DNA of 64,000 nt from assembly GCF_014695715.1 (NCBI RefSeq), contig NZ_JACJOT010000017.1, positions 62,001-126,000 of the forward strand, written 5' to 3'. The notes beneath the pieces are model-generated. The model worked only from the letters and a program-made list of their open reading frames with translations. It searched no databases and had not been told where the DNA came from. Numbering within the stretch: position 1 is the first letter of the stretch; the number at the start of each line of letters is the position of its first letter. Both the position numbers and the translations under genes were made by a program. Below are positions 1 to 8,137 of this stretch, piece by piece. The DNA is from Microcoleus sp. FACHB-68. Its GTDB lineage: Bacteria > Cyanobacteriota > Cyanobacteriia > Cyanobacteriales > Oscillatoriaceae.

Positions 1-2
1 AT

Positions 3-584
3 CCGGTATTGGTTAACATTTTGCAAGAGAGGAATGTGGCAATTCCCACTCGTTATGAATCAGAGTTTGCCGGCTTGCAGGCGCGTCAAGACTATCGCGT
101 GATCAATCTTTGGGAAGTGGATGTTGAAATCGCCTTTCAACAATCTATTAAAACCCTGCTGCCATTTGTGCCGGTGTTGCGCGGGGGTGCTGAGGAATCT
201 ACCGTGCGACGCGCTTTGCAAACCCTCCGCGCCGATGAGCAACTGAACCAGTTAGAAACGCTCCTGGCATTTTTTGCTACGTTTGTATTAGACAGCGGTT
301 TAGTTCAACAAATAATGAGGTGGGATATGGCAATATTATCAGAATCTCCCTGGTATCACGAGATACTAGCGCAAGGGCGAAAACAGGAAGCGTTAACTAT
401 GATTGTGCGCCCACTAACTCGTCGGTTTGGTTCCGTTTCTCCTGAGTTACAAGAGTCTTTGCACCGGCTCTCCTTGGAGCAATTGGAAGAATTGAGTGAG
501 TTACTGTTAGATTTTGCTGCCATTACAGATTTAGAAACCTGGTTAAGCACTCAAGGTGAAAATCAACAAATTGTTGAGCCTTAG
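3..584 (+). CDS. DUF4351/Rpn-type protein, 3' part (truncated by window edge)
   Basis: The reading frame is open to the left edge of the window, so only the C-terminal 193 residues or so are seen. The TTG at position 9 is not needed as a start. The visible part is mostly helical. It ends in a region (about the last 60 residues: ALTMIVRPLTRRFG, then LSLEQLEELSELLLDF and DLETWL) that is typical of the DUF4351 tail on cyanobacterial Rpn/PD-(D/E)XK-like proteins. Family members are often annotated as transposase-like or recombination-promoting nucleases. The nuclease core would lie outside the window, so activity cannot be judged. It runs toward the ABC permease on the other strand with a 22-bp spacer. 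Confidence 0.7.
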   Translation, partial: PVLVNILQERNVAIPTRYESEFAGLQARQDYRVINLWEVDVEIAFQQSIKTLLPFVPVLRGGAEESTVRRALQTLRADEQLNQLETLLAFFATFVLDSGLVQQIMRWDMAILSESPWYHEILAQGRKQEALTMIVRPLTRRFGSVSPELQESLHRLSLEQLEELSELLLDFAAITDLETWLSTQGENQQIVEP

Positions 585-606
585 TTTGCAAAGTTGTGGC
601 AATTTT

Positions 607-1395
607 TTAAGCACCCATTCCCGAATAATGCTTCAAACCTCGACGCCATAACCAGCGATTGCAGATAAAAAATATAATCGTCCAACCCAACATCACTAAC
701 AACCCGCCAACGACATCCACCGGCAACCCTACCAGTATTGCAGCGGGAAAATGTATTAAATAGGGAAATGGCGTCCACTGCACAACTTGGCGCACCGACT
801 CTGGAAACATTTCTAACGGAGCAATCATGCCGGAGAAAAACAGGTAAAACAAAAACCAGAATTGCTCAATTGCCGTTGCTCTCTCTATCCAAAAAGCAAA
901 TAAAGCAAAGGTATACTGGATAAGAAAGCGCAAGATAAAGGCAAAAACAATAACGAGTAAAAACAGTAAAAACCGCCCCGGATTTGGTATCCAAAATGAT
1001 TGAGGGTAGAGGGCAAAGAACAGTAAGATCAGCCCAATAATGAACGGTAGACGGGCGAAGCGCTCAGAAACATGAGCGGCGACATGATGCCAAACTGGAT
1101 CAATCGGTTGCAAAAGTCGGGGTGAAAGCTTACCTTGCACAACTTCTTTCTCAAACTCCCAAATCACCCAAACCACATTTGTTTGACGAACGATAAAGGC
1201 GGCGAGAAAATAGCGGGCGAAATCTACCGGCTGTAACCCAAAGTTACCACTTTGAGAAGCTTTCATCCAAATGCCCATTAGGATAAATGGCAAAGATCCA
1301 GAAAGCGCCCATAAAAATAATTCAGCTCGATATTCGAGCATATAGGCGTAGTTGGAAATTAGCAAAGTTTTGGCAGTTCTGATTACTTTGTTCAT
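607..1395 (-). CDS. ABC-2 type transporter permease
   Basis: This is a 262-residue integral membrane protein with about six hydrophobic segments. Examples are the stretches around residues 25-42, 115-130, 140-165 and 225-250. The sequence (YMLEYRAELFLWALSGSLP near the N-terminus, PLEMFPESVRQVVQWTPFPY in the second half) matches the ABC-2 export permeases of the COG4587 type. These pair with a COG4586-type ATPase in bacteria and export an unknown substrate. The gene lies 49 bp downstream of such an ATPase on the same strand, so the two probably form an operon. The second permease usually found with this pair (COG3694 type) is not next to it. Confidence 0.82.
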   Translation of the reverse strand: MNKVIRTAKTLLISNYAYMLEYRAELFLWALSGSLPFILMGIWMKASQSGNFGLQPVDFARYFLAAFIVRQTNVVWVIWEFEKEVVQGKLSPRLLQPIDPVWHHVAAHVSERFARLPFIIGLILLFFALYPQSFWIPNPGRFLLFLLVIVFAFILRFLIQYTFALFAFWIERATAIEQFWFLFYLFFSGMIAPLEMFPESVRQVVQWTPFPYLIHFPAAILVGLPVDVVGGLLVMLGWTIIFFICNRWLWRRGLKHYSGMGA

Positions 1396-1444
1396 GGGAA
1401 ATGAGGCAGGGGATGAGGGATGAAGGGAAGTTTTGAATTAAAAA

Positions 1445-2446
1445 TTAGGTAACTTTTCCGGTGCGGAAAACTCTGCCAATAACTTCTTCAATCGGTGGAT
1501 CGGTAACAGTTAAATCCAGCACTTCTAATTCAGCTAAAATTCTGGCGACAGTGCCGGTGAGTTCTTCACGCTTTACGAGGAGACGCACTGACTGCCCCTC
1601 GACTGATTCCAATTCGCCGTAGGAAGATAGCATTGAGGTTGCCTGCATGGTTTCCACCGGCAGCGGATGAGCAAGTTCAACCTGCACTTCTCGATACGGC
1701 GCGAAACGATCTAAAAGTCCATCGAGACTGCCATCATAAACCAGTTGTCCCTCGTGAATGAGCAAGACACGCCGGCACAATGCTGTGATATCTGCCATGT
1801 AATGACTCGTCAGCAGTACCGTTGCCTGATAACGCTGGTTATATTCGCGCAGGAATTGTCGCACACTGACTTGAGCATTTACATCTAGTCCCAGTGTTGG
1901 TTCGTCTAAGAATAACACTTGAGGCCGGTGAAGCAGTGCCGCCATTAACTCTGCTTTCATTCGTTCCCCAAGGGAGAGTTTTCGCACCGGCTGGTTGAGT
2001 TTGCCTTGCAGGGATAGCATTTCAGTAAGTTCTCCCAGCCGCAAGCGGTATTCTTTATCAGGAATGCCATAGACGGCTGCGTTGATTTTTAGCGAGTCAA
2101 GTGCCGGCAGATCCCAGATCAACTGCTGCTTTTGCCCCATAACTAAGGTAATTTGTTGCAAAAAGGACACATCACGTTGAAAAGGAACCATGCCGGCAAC
2201 GTGCACTGTGCCGGCAGATGGATGAATTAAGCCGGTGAGCATTTTCAGCGTCGTGGTTTTACCGGCACCATTTGCCCCCAAAAATCCCACCACTTCGCCG
2301 GCTTCAATTTCAAATGAAACTTTCCGAACTGCCTCAATCATTCGGTAAGTGCGGCGCAAAAAGTGGTTCAGGGTTCCTTTTAATCCAGGTTCTTTCACTG
2401 CCACGGGGTAGACTTTGCTCAGGTCTTTAGCTACGATAATAGACAT
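1445..2446 (-). CDS. ABC transporter ATP-binding protein (ABC-2 export type)
   Basis: This 333-residue ATPase should energise the adjacent membrane permease. The Walker A motif GANGAGKT is at residues 57-64, the signature LSLGER at about 157-162 and Walker B VLFLDEP at 177-183. A switch histidine follows in LLTSHYMADI. The protein carries about 40 residues before the nucleotide-binding core and a C-terminal extension of about 90 residues, as in COG4586 ATPases (often called daunorubicin- or Nod-like). The gene order ATPase then permease on the minus strand suggests co-transcription. The substrate cannot be deduced. Confidence 0.88.
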   Translation of the reverse strand: MSIIVAKDLSKVYPVAVKEPGLKGTLNHFLRRTYRMIEAVRKVSFEIEAGEVVGFLGANGAGKTTTLKMLTGLIHPSAGTVHVAGMVPFQRDVSFLQQITLVMGQKQQLIWDLPALDSLKINAAVYGIPDKEYRLRLGELTEMLSLQGKLNQPVRKLSLGERMKAELMAALLHRPQVLFLDEPTLGLDVNAQVSVRQFLREYNQRYQATVLLTSHYMADITALCRRVLLIHEGQLVYDGSLDGLLDRFAPYREVQVELAHPLPVETMQATSMLSSYGELESVEGQSVRLLVKREELTGTVARILAELEVLDLTVTDPPIEEVIGRVFRTGKVT

Positions 2447-2642
2447 ACCAACTTGTTACCTTATTTCCTATTTGCTTGCATGGAGGTGTTTATAAATCTT
2501 TTGAAAAATTGATTTTTAAACTTTCAATCAACTGTTAGTGCTATGCTGCCCTCCGGCCTATCTATATCAATTACTGGATAGTTAGATAAAAATTAATGTT
2601 TATGGATTTTTACCTATAACTAATTTGATTATTTTTCAACAC

Positions 2643-3476
2643 TTATTTTTCAGCATTTTGGATGCGACTATCTCCAATTCGCGGCCTAACGTTACTACCC
2701 CACCATTCCCTCCATTGATTTTTATCTATTTTAATTTGTCTTTCCGTTTCGACACTCATATTATATAAATCTATCAGTTTCATCACTGAACTTGTATATT
2801 CCTTAAGTAAGGTTTGGCACTCCGATAGTAAATCTCCTCTAATAATACTAATTTCATGCCATTGCTTCGCTTCTCGAATGGATGAAATAAACCGAATAAA
2901 GCCGGCATCGGCCACTTCTTCCATTAAATCAACAATTTCTGAGTCCAAATAATAGGAATATCTGTCCACAACTTTTCCTAAAGCTACACTTAGACTGGTA
3001 CACTCGGTAAAAAGGTAATCCAGCCAGTCTATTTCTTCGCCACGCGGGGTTAACATCGGAGCTGGTTTCAGAAGGTCTAAAAATCCCAATTCATAGAAGT
3101 AGGTTTCATCAAATAAATCTTCCAAAGTTTCGTAAGTTTTACAGGGGTGAACTTCCACAGAAGCTTTAAACATATTAAACAATAAAATTATTTGCTTGTA
3201 AAATACTCTTTTTAAGGGTCTAAATGCGATTTCTCTAAATTTCTTTCGTTCATTTTCTTTGTTTGCTCTTACCGTTCGATTTACTAAAAATAAAACTAAT
3301 AATATTCCGATAATTTCTGCATTTAAATTTAGCAAAAAATCTCTTAGCCAGAGATTACAAACAGTTTGATCCAAAAAACCAACGGTACAGCCATAAAACA
3401 AAATTGTGCAAATCAATAAAGAAGCAAATAATAATACATAATACCGTTTACCAAACTCTTTAATTGAATTCCACAT
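2643..3476 (-). CDS. Two-helix membrane protein of unknown function
   Basis: I do not recognise this 277-residue protein. Two hydrophobic helices occur near the N-terminus (about residues 13-33 and 47-66) with Cys residues between them. They are followed by a positively charged RANKENERKKFRE stretch and a long, mostly helical soluble domain. The topology would place the large C-terminal domain in the cytoplasm. The ATG at 3476 is preferred to the TTG one codon upstream. The gene is AT-rich and nearly free of the CCGGC words common in its neighbours, which suggests a different history or recent acquisition. It stands alone between the ABC ATPase and the SLC13 gene. Confidence 0.65.
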   Translation of the reverse strand: MWNSIKEFGKRYYVLLFASLLICTILFYGCTVGFLDQTVCNLWLRDFLLNLNAEIIGILLVLFLVNRTVRANKENERKKFREIAFRPLKRVFYKQIILLFNMFKASVEVHPCKTYETLEDLFDETYFYELGFLDLLKPAPMLTPRGEEIDWLDYLFTECTSLSVALGKVVDRYSYYLDSEIVDLMEEVADAGFIRFISSIREAKQWHEISIIRGDLLSECQTLLKEYTSSVMKLIDLYNMSVETERQIKIDKNQWREWWGSNVRPRIGDSRIQNAEK

Positions 3477-3665
3477 CAAAATGCGCCTAATGAACTTTTA
3501 TAGAATTTAACACTTAACGCAAACCTAACTCAATCACTAAAAAAGAATAATAATTGTGACATTACATCCCAACTATTATGCCTCGCTCCATTCTTCGCTG
3601 CCAAAAAAATCGCTCACCGTCCCCTAATCGCAGCTAATTTAAGATTGTACTTACAATGTTAGGAT

Positions 3666-4859
3666 TTAACTTAGCCAAAAATAAGCCAAAATCAACGTTA
3701 CTAAAGTTAGCGGCGCACCAAAGCGCAAATGCTCTTGGAAGGACAACTGATAACCTTGCCGGCTGCCAACCTCAGCAACAATCAGATTCGCCACCGATCC
3801 CAACAAAGTTAGATTGCCGGCAAGCGTCGATCCGGCTGCCAGCAACAACCAAGCTGAGGTATCCTGCTGGGGGATAAGCGGTTGCAAAACTAGCACCGCC
3901 GGCACATTGGAAATCAGGTTCGACAGCAACACTGTTACGCCAAGCAAACCTGCCGGTGTATCAACAAAACCCGTAAAGCCATCTAATAAACCGAGTCGCT
4001 GTGTTGCCTCTGTGATGATAAATAAACCGGCAAACATCACTAAGAGGTTCCAGTCTACCGTACTTAAAAGCCGCTGCGTCTTTACCCGCCGGCTAAGCAG
4101 TAACAAACTGGCGGCAACCCAGGCAGATTCAGCTAAGGGGAAGCCGGCAAGGAATGCTGCCAAAAGTCCTACAGTCACTAATAAGCTTTTCAGCAATAAA
4201 GGTTTAAAGAGTCGGTTTCTTGCCGGCAAAGGGTGCTGGTAAGGTTTAAGTGAACGCACTTCCGGATAAAGCCACCATAACCAACCGATTTGAACAAGCA
4301 AACTGAGCAGCGCTACAGGCGTGAGCGCTTTGGCAAAAGCTAAATAACTGATGCCAGAAAAAGAACCGATTACCAGGTTTTGCGGGTTTCCACTGATGGT
4401 TGCCACGGAACCCAGGTTTGTTGCGCCGGCTAATGCGAGAAGATAGGGAATTGGGTTAAGTCCGAGCGATCTCGTCAGTGTCAAAGTGAGCGGCGTTAGG
4501 AGAATCGCAATCGTGTCATTGAGGAATAAAGCAGACAGGAAACCGCTGGAGAAAGTAAGTGCGACTAATAGCGCAAAAGGACTGCCGGTGTGCCGCGTCA
4601 GGAAGACTAAAGCTAGTTGAAAAAAACCCGATGCAGCCAGACCGGCATTCACAATCATCATGCTTAATAAGAAGATGATGATGCCGGGATCGATGGCAAC
4701 CCACGCTTCTTTGAGGTTTAAAGCACCCAAAGCAACTGTAAAGCCGGCTCCGATTAAAGCAATGCCGGTGCGGTTCAGGCGTAGGCTGGGGATGTATCCT
4801 AATCCTAACCCCAGGTAAGTCAGCGCCAATACGGTTGATTGGAAGACTTTTAAATACAT
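3666..4859 (-). CDS. SLC13/ArsB-NhaD family anion permease
   Basis: This 397-residue protein is almost entirely hydrophobic, with 10-12 predicted membrane segments. It shows features of the ion-transporter superfamily: a re-entrant type motif SGFLSALFLNDTIAILLTPL at about residues 105-125, and an internal echo in the second half (LLSNLISNVPAVLVLQPLIP). Family members move dicarboxylates, sulfate, arsenite or sodium/proton; the actual substrate here is unknown. It is monocistronic by spacing: the upstream side is a 374-bp spacer and the downstream neighbour is 190 bp away. Confidence 0.82.
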   Translation of the reverse strand: MYLKVFQSTVLALTYLGLGLGYIPSLRLNRTGIALIGAGFTVALGALNLKEAWVAIDPGIIIFLLSMMIVNAGLAASGFFQLALVFLTRHTGSPFALLVALTFSSGFLSALFLNDTIAILLTPLTLTLTRSLGLNPIPYLLALAGATNLGSVATISGNPQNLVIGSFSGISYLAFAKALTPVALLSLLVQIGWLWWLYPEVRSLKPYQHPLPARNRLFKPLLLKSLLVTVGLLAAFLAGFPLAESAWVAASLLLLSRRVKTQRLLSTVDWNLLVMFAGLFIITEATQRLGLLDGFTGFVDTPAGLLGVTVLLSNLISNVPAVLVLQPLIPQQDTSAWLLLAAGSTLAGNLTLLGSVANLIVAEVGSRQGYQLSFQEHLRFGAPLTLVTLILAYFWLS

Positions 4860-5233
4860 TGATTCAATAAAATTCTAAAAAACTGTTCAGCTATGGCACC
4901 GGCTATAACTTCGCCTCATTTTTCCACATGACCCGTTAGAAATTTGCTTTCACCGGCACTTCTTGAATCGTCCAAATAACAATTTGCAACAAAACGGGTT
5001 TTTCTAGCCGGCAATCCCTATTTCCATTGAAATTTTCCGCTGCACCCGCTCAAATAGCAGAGCTTGTTTGCACAAACTTTACATTTAGCCCCAAAGTTTG
5101 TGAAGTTTTAATGAAACTTCCGTAAATATACGGGCAGCCACTGAGAAAATTAAGTTAAACTCTCTCGCTAGCGTAAAAACCCTGAGCCGTCAATAGATCC
5201 CAAGACAATCAACCTACACCCTAAAGTAAAAAA
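4860..5233. other. Divergent promoter spacer, no gene seen
   Basis: This spacer of about 370 bp lies between the SLC13-type gene (minus) and the PEP-CTERM gene (plus). It must hold both promoters. I see no open frame of useful length, no clear hairpin terminator and no obvious operator. It contains a few of the genome-wide CCGGC words in its left half and AT-rich sequence near the PEP-CTERM start. Confidence 0.5.
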
Positions 5234-5953
5234 ATGTTTACGAACCTCTACGAAAAATTAGCAATTGCAACTGTCGGCACCGCTTTAAGTTTATTTGCTC
5301 TCGAAGTTACTCCTGCCGGTGCTGCCACCATCACCTATGATTTCACCGTAGATATAACAAGTGGCCCGTTAAGTGGCAACGAGTACAATGGCTTTTTCAG
5401 CTACGATGACACAGCAACTTCCGAAGCCGGCGAACTACAAGAGCCTTTTTTTGATGTTACCGAATTCAATTTTGACTTTGTAAATACAGCGTTACAACAA
5501 CAAGGGCAGAATAGAACCTATACAGAGCGTGACCTTCGCTACGACAGGCGGGTGTTTCCTCACTACTTTCCTTTAGTATTCGACGGCGGTGAAATCGTTG
5601 AGGATGAGTCTGGAGACTTGCAGCTGATTCCGCGAGGGGGTGAGCTGGTTGGTTTGGGATTCTCCACTTTCGAGTCGTTCGGCAACGATGCTGAGGCTGG
5701 TTGGTGGACACTGACGGCTGGGACAAAATCCTTTAACGGTTCTTCAAGCTTTGGCTACAGGTTCGGTTGGGACGAGTTGTTAGGTGATCCCGGACTAGGG
5801 GGATCGGGAACCGTGAAGTACGCAATGCGTTCCGTACCGGAACCGAATACGGTTTTTGCGCTTGGTCTTTTAGGTGCCGGCTGGTTGTTAAAGAGAAAGA
5901 ACTTTTCTTCCCGTCCCTCCGGCTTAACCGCGCCGGCAAAGTCGAATTCCTAG
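5234..5953 (+). CDS. PEP-CTERM sorting domain protein, secreted
   Basis: This 239-residue exported protein has an N-terminal signal peptide (hydrophobic stretch about residues 9-30, likely cleavage after TPAGA). Its classic PEP-CTERM tail is SVPEPNTVFALGLLGAGWLL followed by KRKN near residue 225. Such tails are recognised by an exosortase, which cuts near the PEP motif and may hand the protein to the outer surface or exopolysaccharide. The mature part is acidic and rich in Gly, Phe and Tyr (beta-rich, of the kind in which GFFSYDD is common) with no recognised catalytic residues. The exosortase gene itself is not in the window. No strong Shine-Dalgarno precedes the ATG. Confidence 0.85.
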   Translation: MFTNLYEKLAIATVGTALSLFALEVTPAGAATITYDFTVDITSGPLSGNEYNGFFSYDDTATSEAGELQEPFFDVTEFNFDFVNTALQQQGQNRTYTERDLRYDRRVFPHYFPLVFDGGEIVEDESGDLQLIPRGGELVGLGFSTFESFGNDAEAGWWTLTAGTKSFNGSSSFGYRFGWDELLGDPGLGGSGTVKYAMRSVPEPNTVFALGLLGAGWLLKRKNFSSRPSGLTAPAKSNS

Positions 5954-6433
5954 AAAGAAGTTTGCGAGTGCAAAAAGGATCTTTAAAGATCATGAATATC
6001 CGATAAAGCCGGTTGAAGAGAAAACTTTTTAAGCCGGTTATTTCGGACTTTTCAGCCGTTTTCTAATAGATTCCCCAGTTTTATAACTGTTCTTCAATAG
6101 GTTGCACCGGCAGAGCAAGACTATTGCCGGCTCTCTCTTCGGCCCATTTATTTAATTTCAATGAGCAGTTATCCAACTGATTAGCGTCAGATAGTTTGCA
6201 CTTCAGGCTTGCTCACTACACCAAGCCGACAACGCAATTTTGTTTGTCTAACAAACGTCTAGATCGCAGCGTAAGGAAAATCATAATCGAGTTATTTGAA
6301 ATCGCGGCTAGGCTGACAAAACCAAGTCTGCCGGCTTAAGAGATTGACTTAGTCCGCGCCGGCAGACTAGGTTTGTGTAGCCGCGATAGCGTAGCGTTGT
6401 GCCAGCAATTGAAAATTGCTATTCGATTTCCTC
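5954..6433. other. Convergent spacer with hairpins
   Basis: This spacer of 480 bp lies between the PEP-CTERM gene and argJ, which converge. No credible gene is seen. It contains several CCGGC-centred inverted repeats, the best of which is listed separately at 6325-6368. Next to the argJ stop is a short hairpin (AGCAATT, GAA loop, AATTGCT) plus the GCGATAGCGTAGCG type word that recurs in cyanobacterial spacers. Confidence 0.45.
6325..6368 (-). terminator. Possible argJ terminator hairpin
   Basis: AGTCTGCCGGC (6325-6335) and GCCGGCAGACT (6358-6368) form an 11-bp perfect stem with a 22-nt loop. It begins about 65 nt past the argJ stop. On the minus strand it is followed by a T-rich stretch (TTGGTTTTGTC). 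The loop is long, so it may instead be one of the CCGGC repeat hairpins of this genome. Confidence 0.45.
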
Positions 6434-7675
6434 TTAAGTCGTATATTCGGCGTTAATCTTCACATAGTCATAACTTAAATCACATCCCCAAGCTGTCCCA
6501 GAACCGGCTCCATTTCCCACACTCACGGAAATTAAAACCGTATCTTCTTTCAAATACGCTCCCGCAGCCGCCTGTTTCATATAATTACTCGCGGCAGCCC
6601 GATCAAATGGCAGAGGTTGACCGTTTTCCATTAATAAGAAATCTCCTAACTGAATGCGGAGATTTTCTTGCTCAAATGGCACGCCGGCACGTCCTGCCGC
6701 CGCTGCAATTCGTCCCCAATTTGGATCACGTCCAAAAATTGCCGACTTCACCAAAGAGGAACCGACAATGGTTTTAGCAATTTGACGCGCTGCCGCTTCA
6801 TCTTTTGCTCCGGAAACTTGCACTTCAACTAAGCAGGTTGCCCCCTCTCCATCCCGTGCAATTGCCTTAGCTAAATACTGACAAATTGCAGTCAGCATTG
6901 CCTCTAATTTGTCCGCCTCCGCACCAGGTTCTGTAATCGCCGGCGTCCGAGATTGTCCGTTTGCGAAAGCGATTAACGTGTCATTGGTACTCGTATCACC
7001 ATCAACGGTAATTTGATTAAAACTTTTATCTGCGGCGCGGCTTAACATATCGTGCCAAAGATGAGACGAAACAGCGGCATCGCAAGTAATAAACGCCAAC
7101 ATTGTTGCCATGTTGGGATGAATCATGCCCGATCCTTTGCACATTCCACCCATCCGGACTGTGCGATCTCCAAACTGCATCTCGAAGGCGATTGATTTCG
7201 GCACTAAATCGGTGGTGCAGATCGCCTTCGCCGCAGCATCGCCCCCATCTGCCGAAGCTGCCGCTACTAAGTTGGGAATTCCCGCCCGCAAGCCGTCCAT
7301 TTTAATTCGTTGCCCGATAACGCCGGTGGATGCCAGCAAAATCGTGTCGGAGGCAATATTCAGTTCTTGTGCCAACAGCATTGCACTTTCTATCGCATCC
7401 AGCCAACCTTGTTCGCCGGTGGCAGCATTGGCTTGACCGGCATTACATAAAATCGCTCTAGCACTGGCTTTGGCTTGCAAACGTTGCCGGCAGTAATCCA
7501 CACACGCCGCCCGCACTTGAGAAGTCGTAAACACCCCAGCCGCAATCGCATCTCCCTCAGACACAATTAACGCCAAATCCGGCGCACCCGAAGGCTTTAA
7601 GCCGGCTGCAATTCCTGCTGCCCGATACCCTCTTGGTGCCGTTACCCCACCGCTAATTTCCTGCCACTGTGCCAT
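6434..7675 (-). CDS. argJ: Bifunctional glutamate N-acetyltransferase / N-acetylglutamate synthase
   Basis: ArgJ moves the acetyl group from N-acetylornithine to glutamate in the cyclic arginine pathway and in many bacteria can also use acetyl-CoA. This 413-residue protein matches full length. The self-cleavage site is visible as GMIHPNMATMLAF, with the nucleophile Thr191 after Ala190, so the precursor should split into alpha and beta chains. Other hallmarks are GVFTTSQVRAACV near residue 47 and RDPNWGRI in the C-terminal half. The open frame begins four codons earlier at a TTG, but GGAGGA lies directly before the ATG at 7675, which fixes the start. It is alone on its strand; gatB lies upstream beyond a spacer with hairpins. 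Confidence 0.96.
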   Translation of the reverse strand: MAQWQEISGGVTAPRGYRAAGIAAGLKPSGAPDLALIVSEGDAIAAGVFTTSQVRAACVDYCRQRLQAKASARAILCNAGQANAATGEQGWLDAIESAMLLAQELNIASDTILLASTGVIGQRIKMDGLRAGIPNLVAAASADGGDAAAKAICTTDLVPKSIAFEMQFGDRTVRMGGMCKGSGMIHPNMATMLAFITCDAAVSSHLWHDMLSRAADKSFNQITVDGDTSTNDTLIAFANGQSRTPAITEPGAEADKLEAMLTAICQYLAKAIARDGEGATCLVEVQVSGAKDEAAARQIAKTIVGSSLVKSAIFGRDPNWGRIAAAAGRAGVPFEQENLRIQLGDFLLMENGQPLPFDRAAASNYMKQAAAGAYLKEDTVLISVSVGNGAGSGTAWGCDLSYDYVKINAEYTT

Positions 7676-7881
7676 ATTTCCTCCCAACCCTATTAGCCCG
7701 ACTGAGAGGCGATTATATCAGGCGAGTGGGAATTGAATGTGTGAGTGGAACTATCTTACCGGCAGCGCGTCCTCAAAAAAAATATGCAGCCATCCACAAA
7801 AAACTCTTCGCCAGATATAAAATTTCAAGTTTCAATAAATTAGGCGACTAAAAAAATCCTTTTGCCGGCTTAGCAAAACTC

Positions 7882-7956
7882 TCCCCCACTCCCCCACTCA
7901 GCACTCAGGACTCAGCACTGAGCACTCCCCTTCCCCCATGCCCCATGCCCCATGCC
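7882..7956. repeat. Short tandem (heptamer-like) repeat tract
   Basis: Units such as CTCCCCCA, CACTCAG/GACTCAG and CCCCATG are repeated in tandem with small changes. This is the style of the short tandemly repeated repetitive (STRR) sequences known from filamentous cyanobacteria. It does not encode a plausible peptide. Confidence 0.75.
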
Positions 7957-7961
7957 CAAAA

Positions 7962-7996
7962 ACAAAAAAAAGGGAGAGCCTTGGGGGACTCTCCCT
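7962..7996 (-). terminator. Strong hairpin with T-tract (minus strand)
   Basis: AGGGAGAG (7971-7978) pairs perfectly with CTCTCCCT (7989-7996). On the minus strand the hairpin is followed by at least eight T residues (complement of the A run 7962-7970). It lies about 115 nt beyond the gatB terminator, so it may end a separate short minus-strand transcript or act as a second gatB stop. Confidence 0.7.
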
Positions 7997-8081
7997 GCCA
8001 TCAGGGTGCATCTACTTATCACAAGATAGCATCTTAGGGATGAGGGGTCAAACCCCTCAAACAAATTTGTAAAGAAACTAC

Positions 8082-8109
8082 AAAAAAAGGTGGTCATGAA
8101 CCACCTTTT
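8082..8109 (-). terminator. gatB intrinsic terminator
   Basis: AAAAGGTGGT (8085-8094) and ACCACCTTTT (8100-8109) form a perfect 10-bp stem around the loop CATGA. The T run follows on the minus strand. It sits 28 nt after the gatB stop. The symmetrical A and T runs could also make it work on the plus strand. Confidence 0.9.
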
Positions 8110-8137
8110 CCGATCTGGGGACTAAGTTTTTCAGTTG

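Larger units (their letters stand above)
7676..8081. other. argJ-gatB spacer with several hairpins and heptamer repeats
   Basis: No gene is seen in this spacer of about 400 bp. From left to right it holds AT-rich sequence, a C-rich heptamer repeat tract, a strong hairpin followed by T residues on the minus strand, a perfect TGAGGGGT/ACCCCTCA hairpin (8041-8059), and then the gatB terminator. The 13-base word TCAGGGTGCATCT (about 8001-8013) also occurs near 58.86 kb. The density of hairpins is compatible with a small RNA, but no promoter could be assigned. Confidence 0.4.

Noticed and set aside
7882-7956. CRISPR-like repetition in the C-rich tract
   Set aside because: Units are 7-8 bases and contiguous, with no unique spacers; it is an STRR tract.
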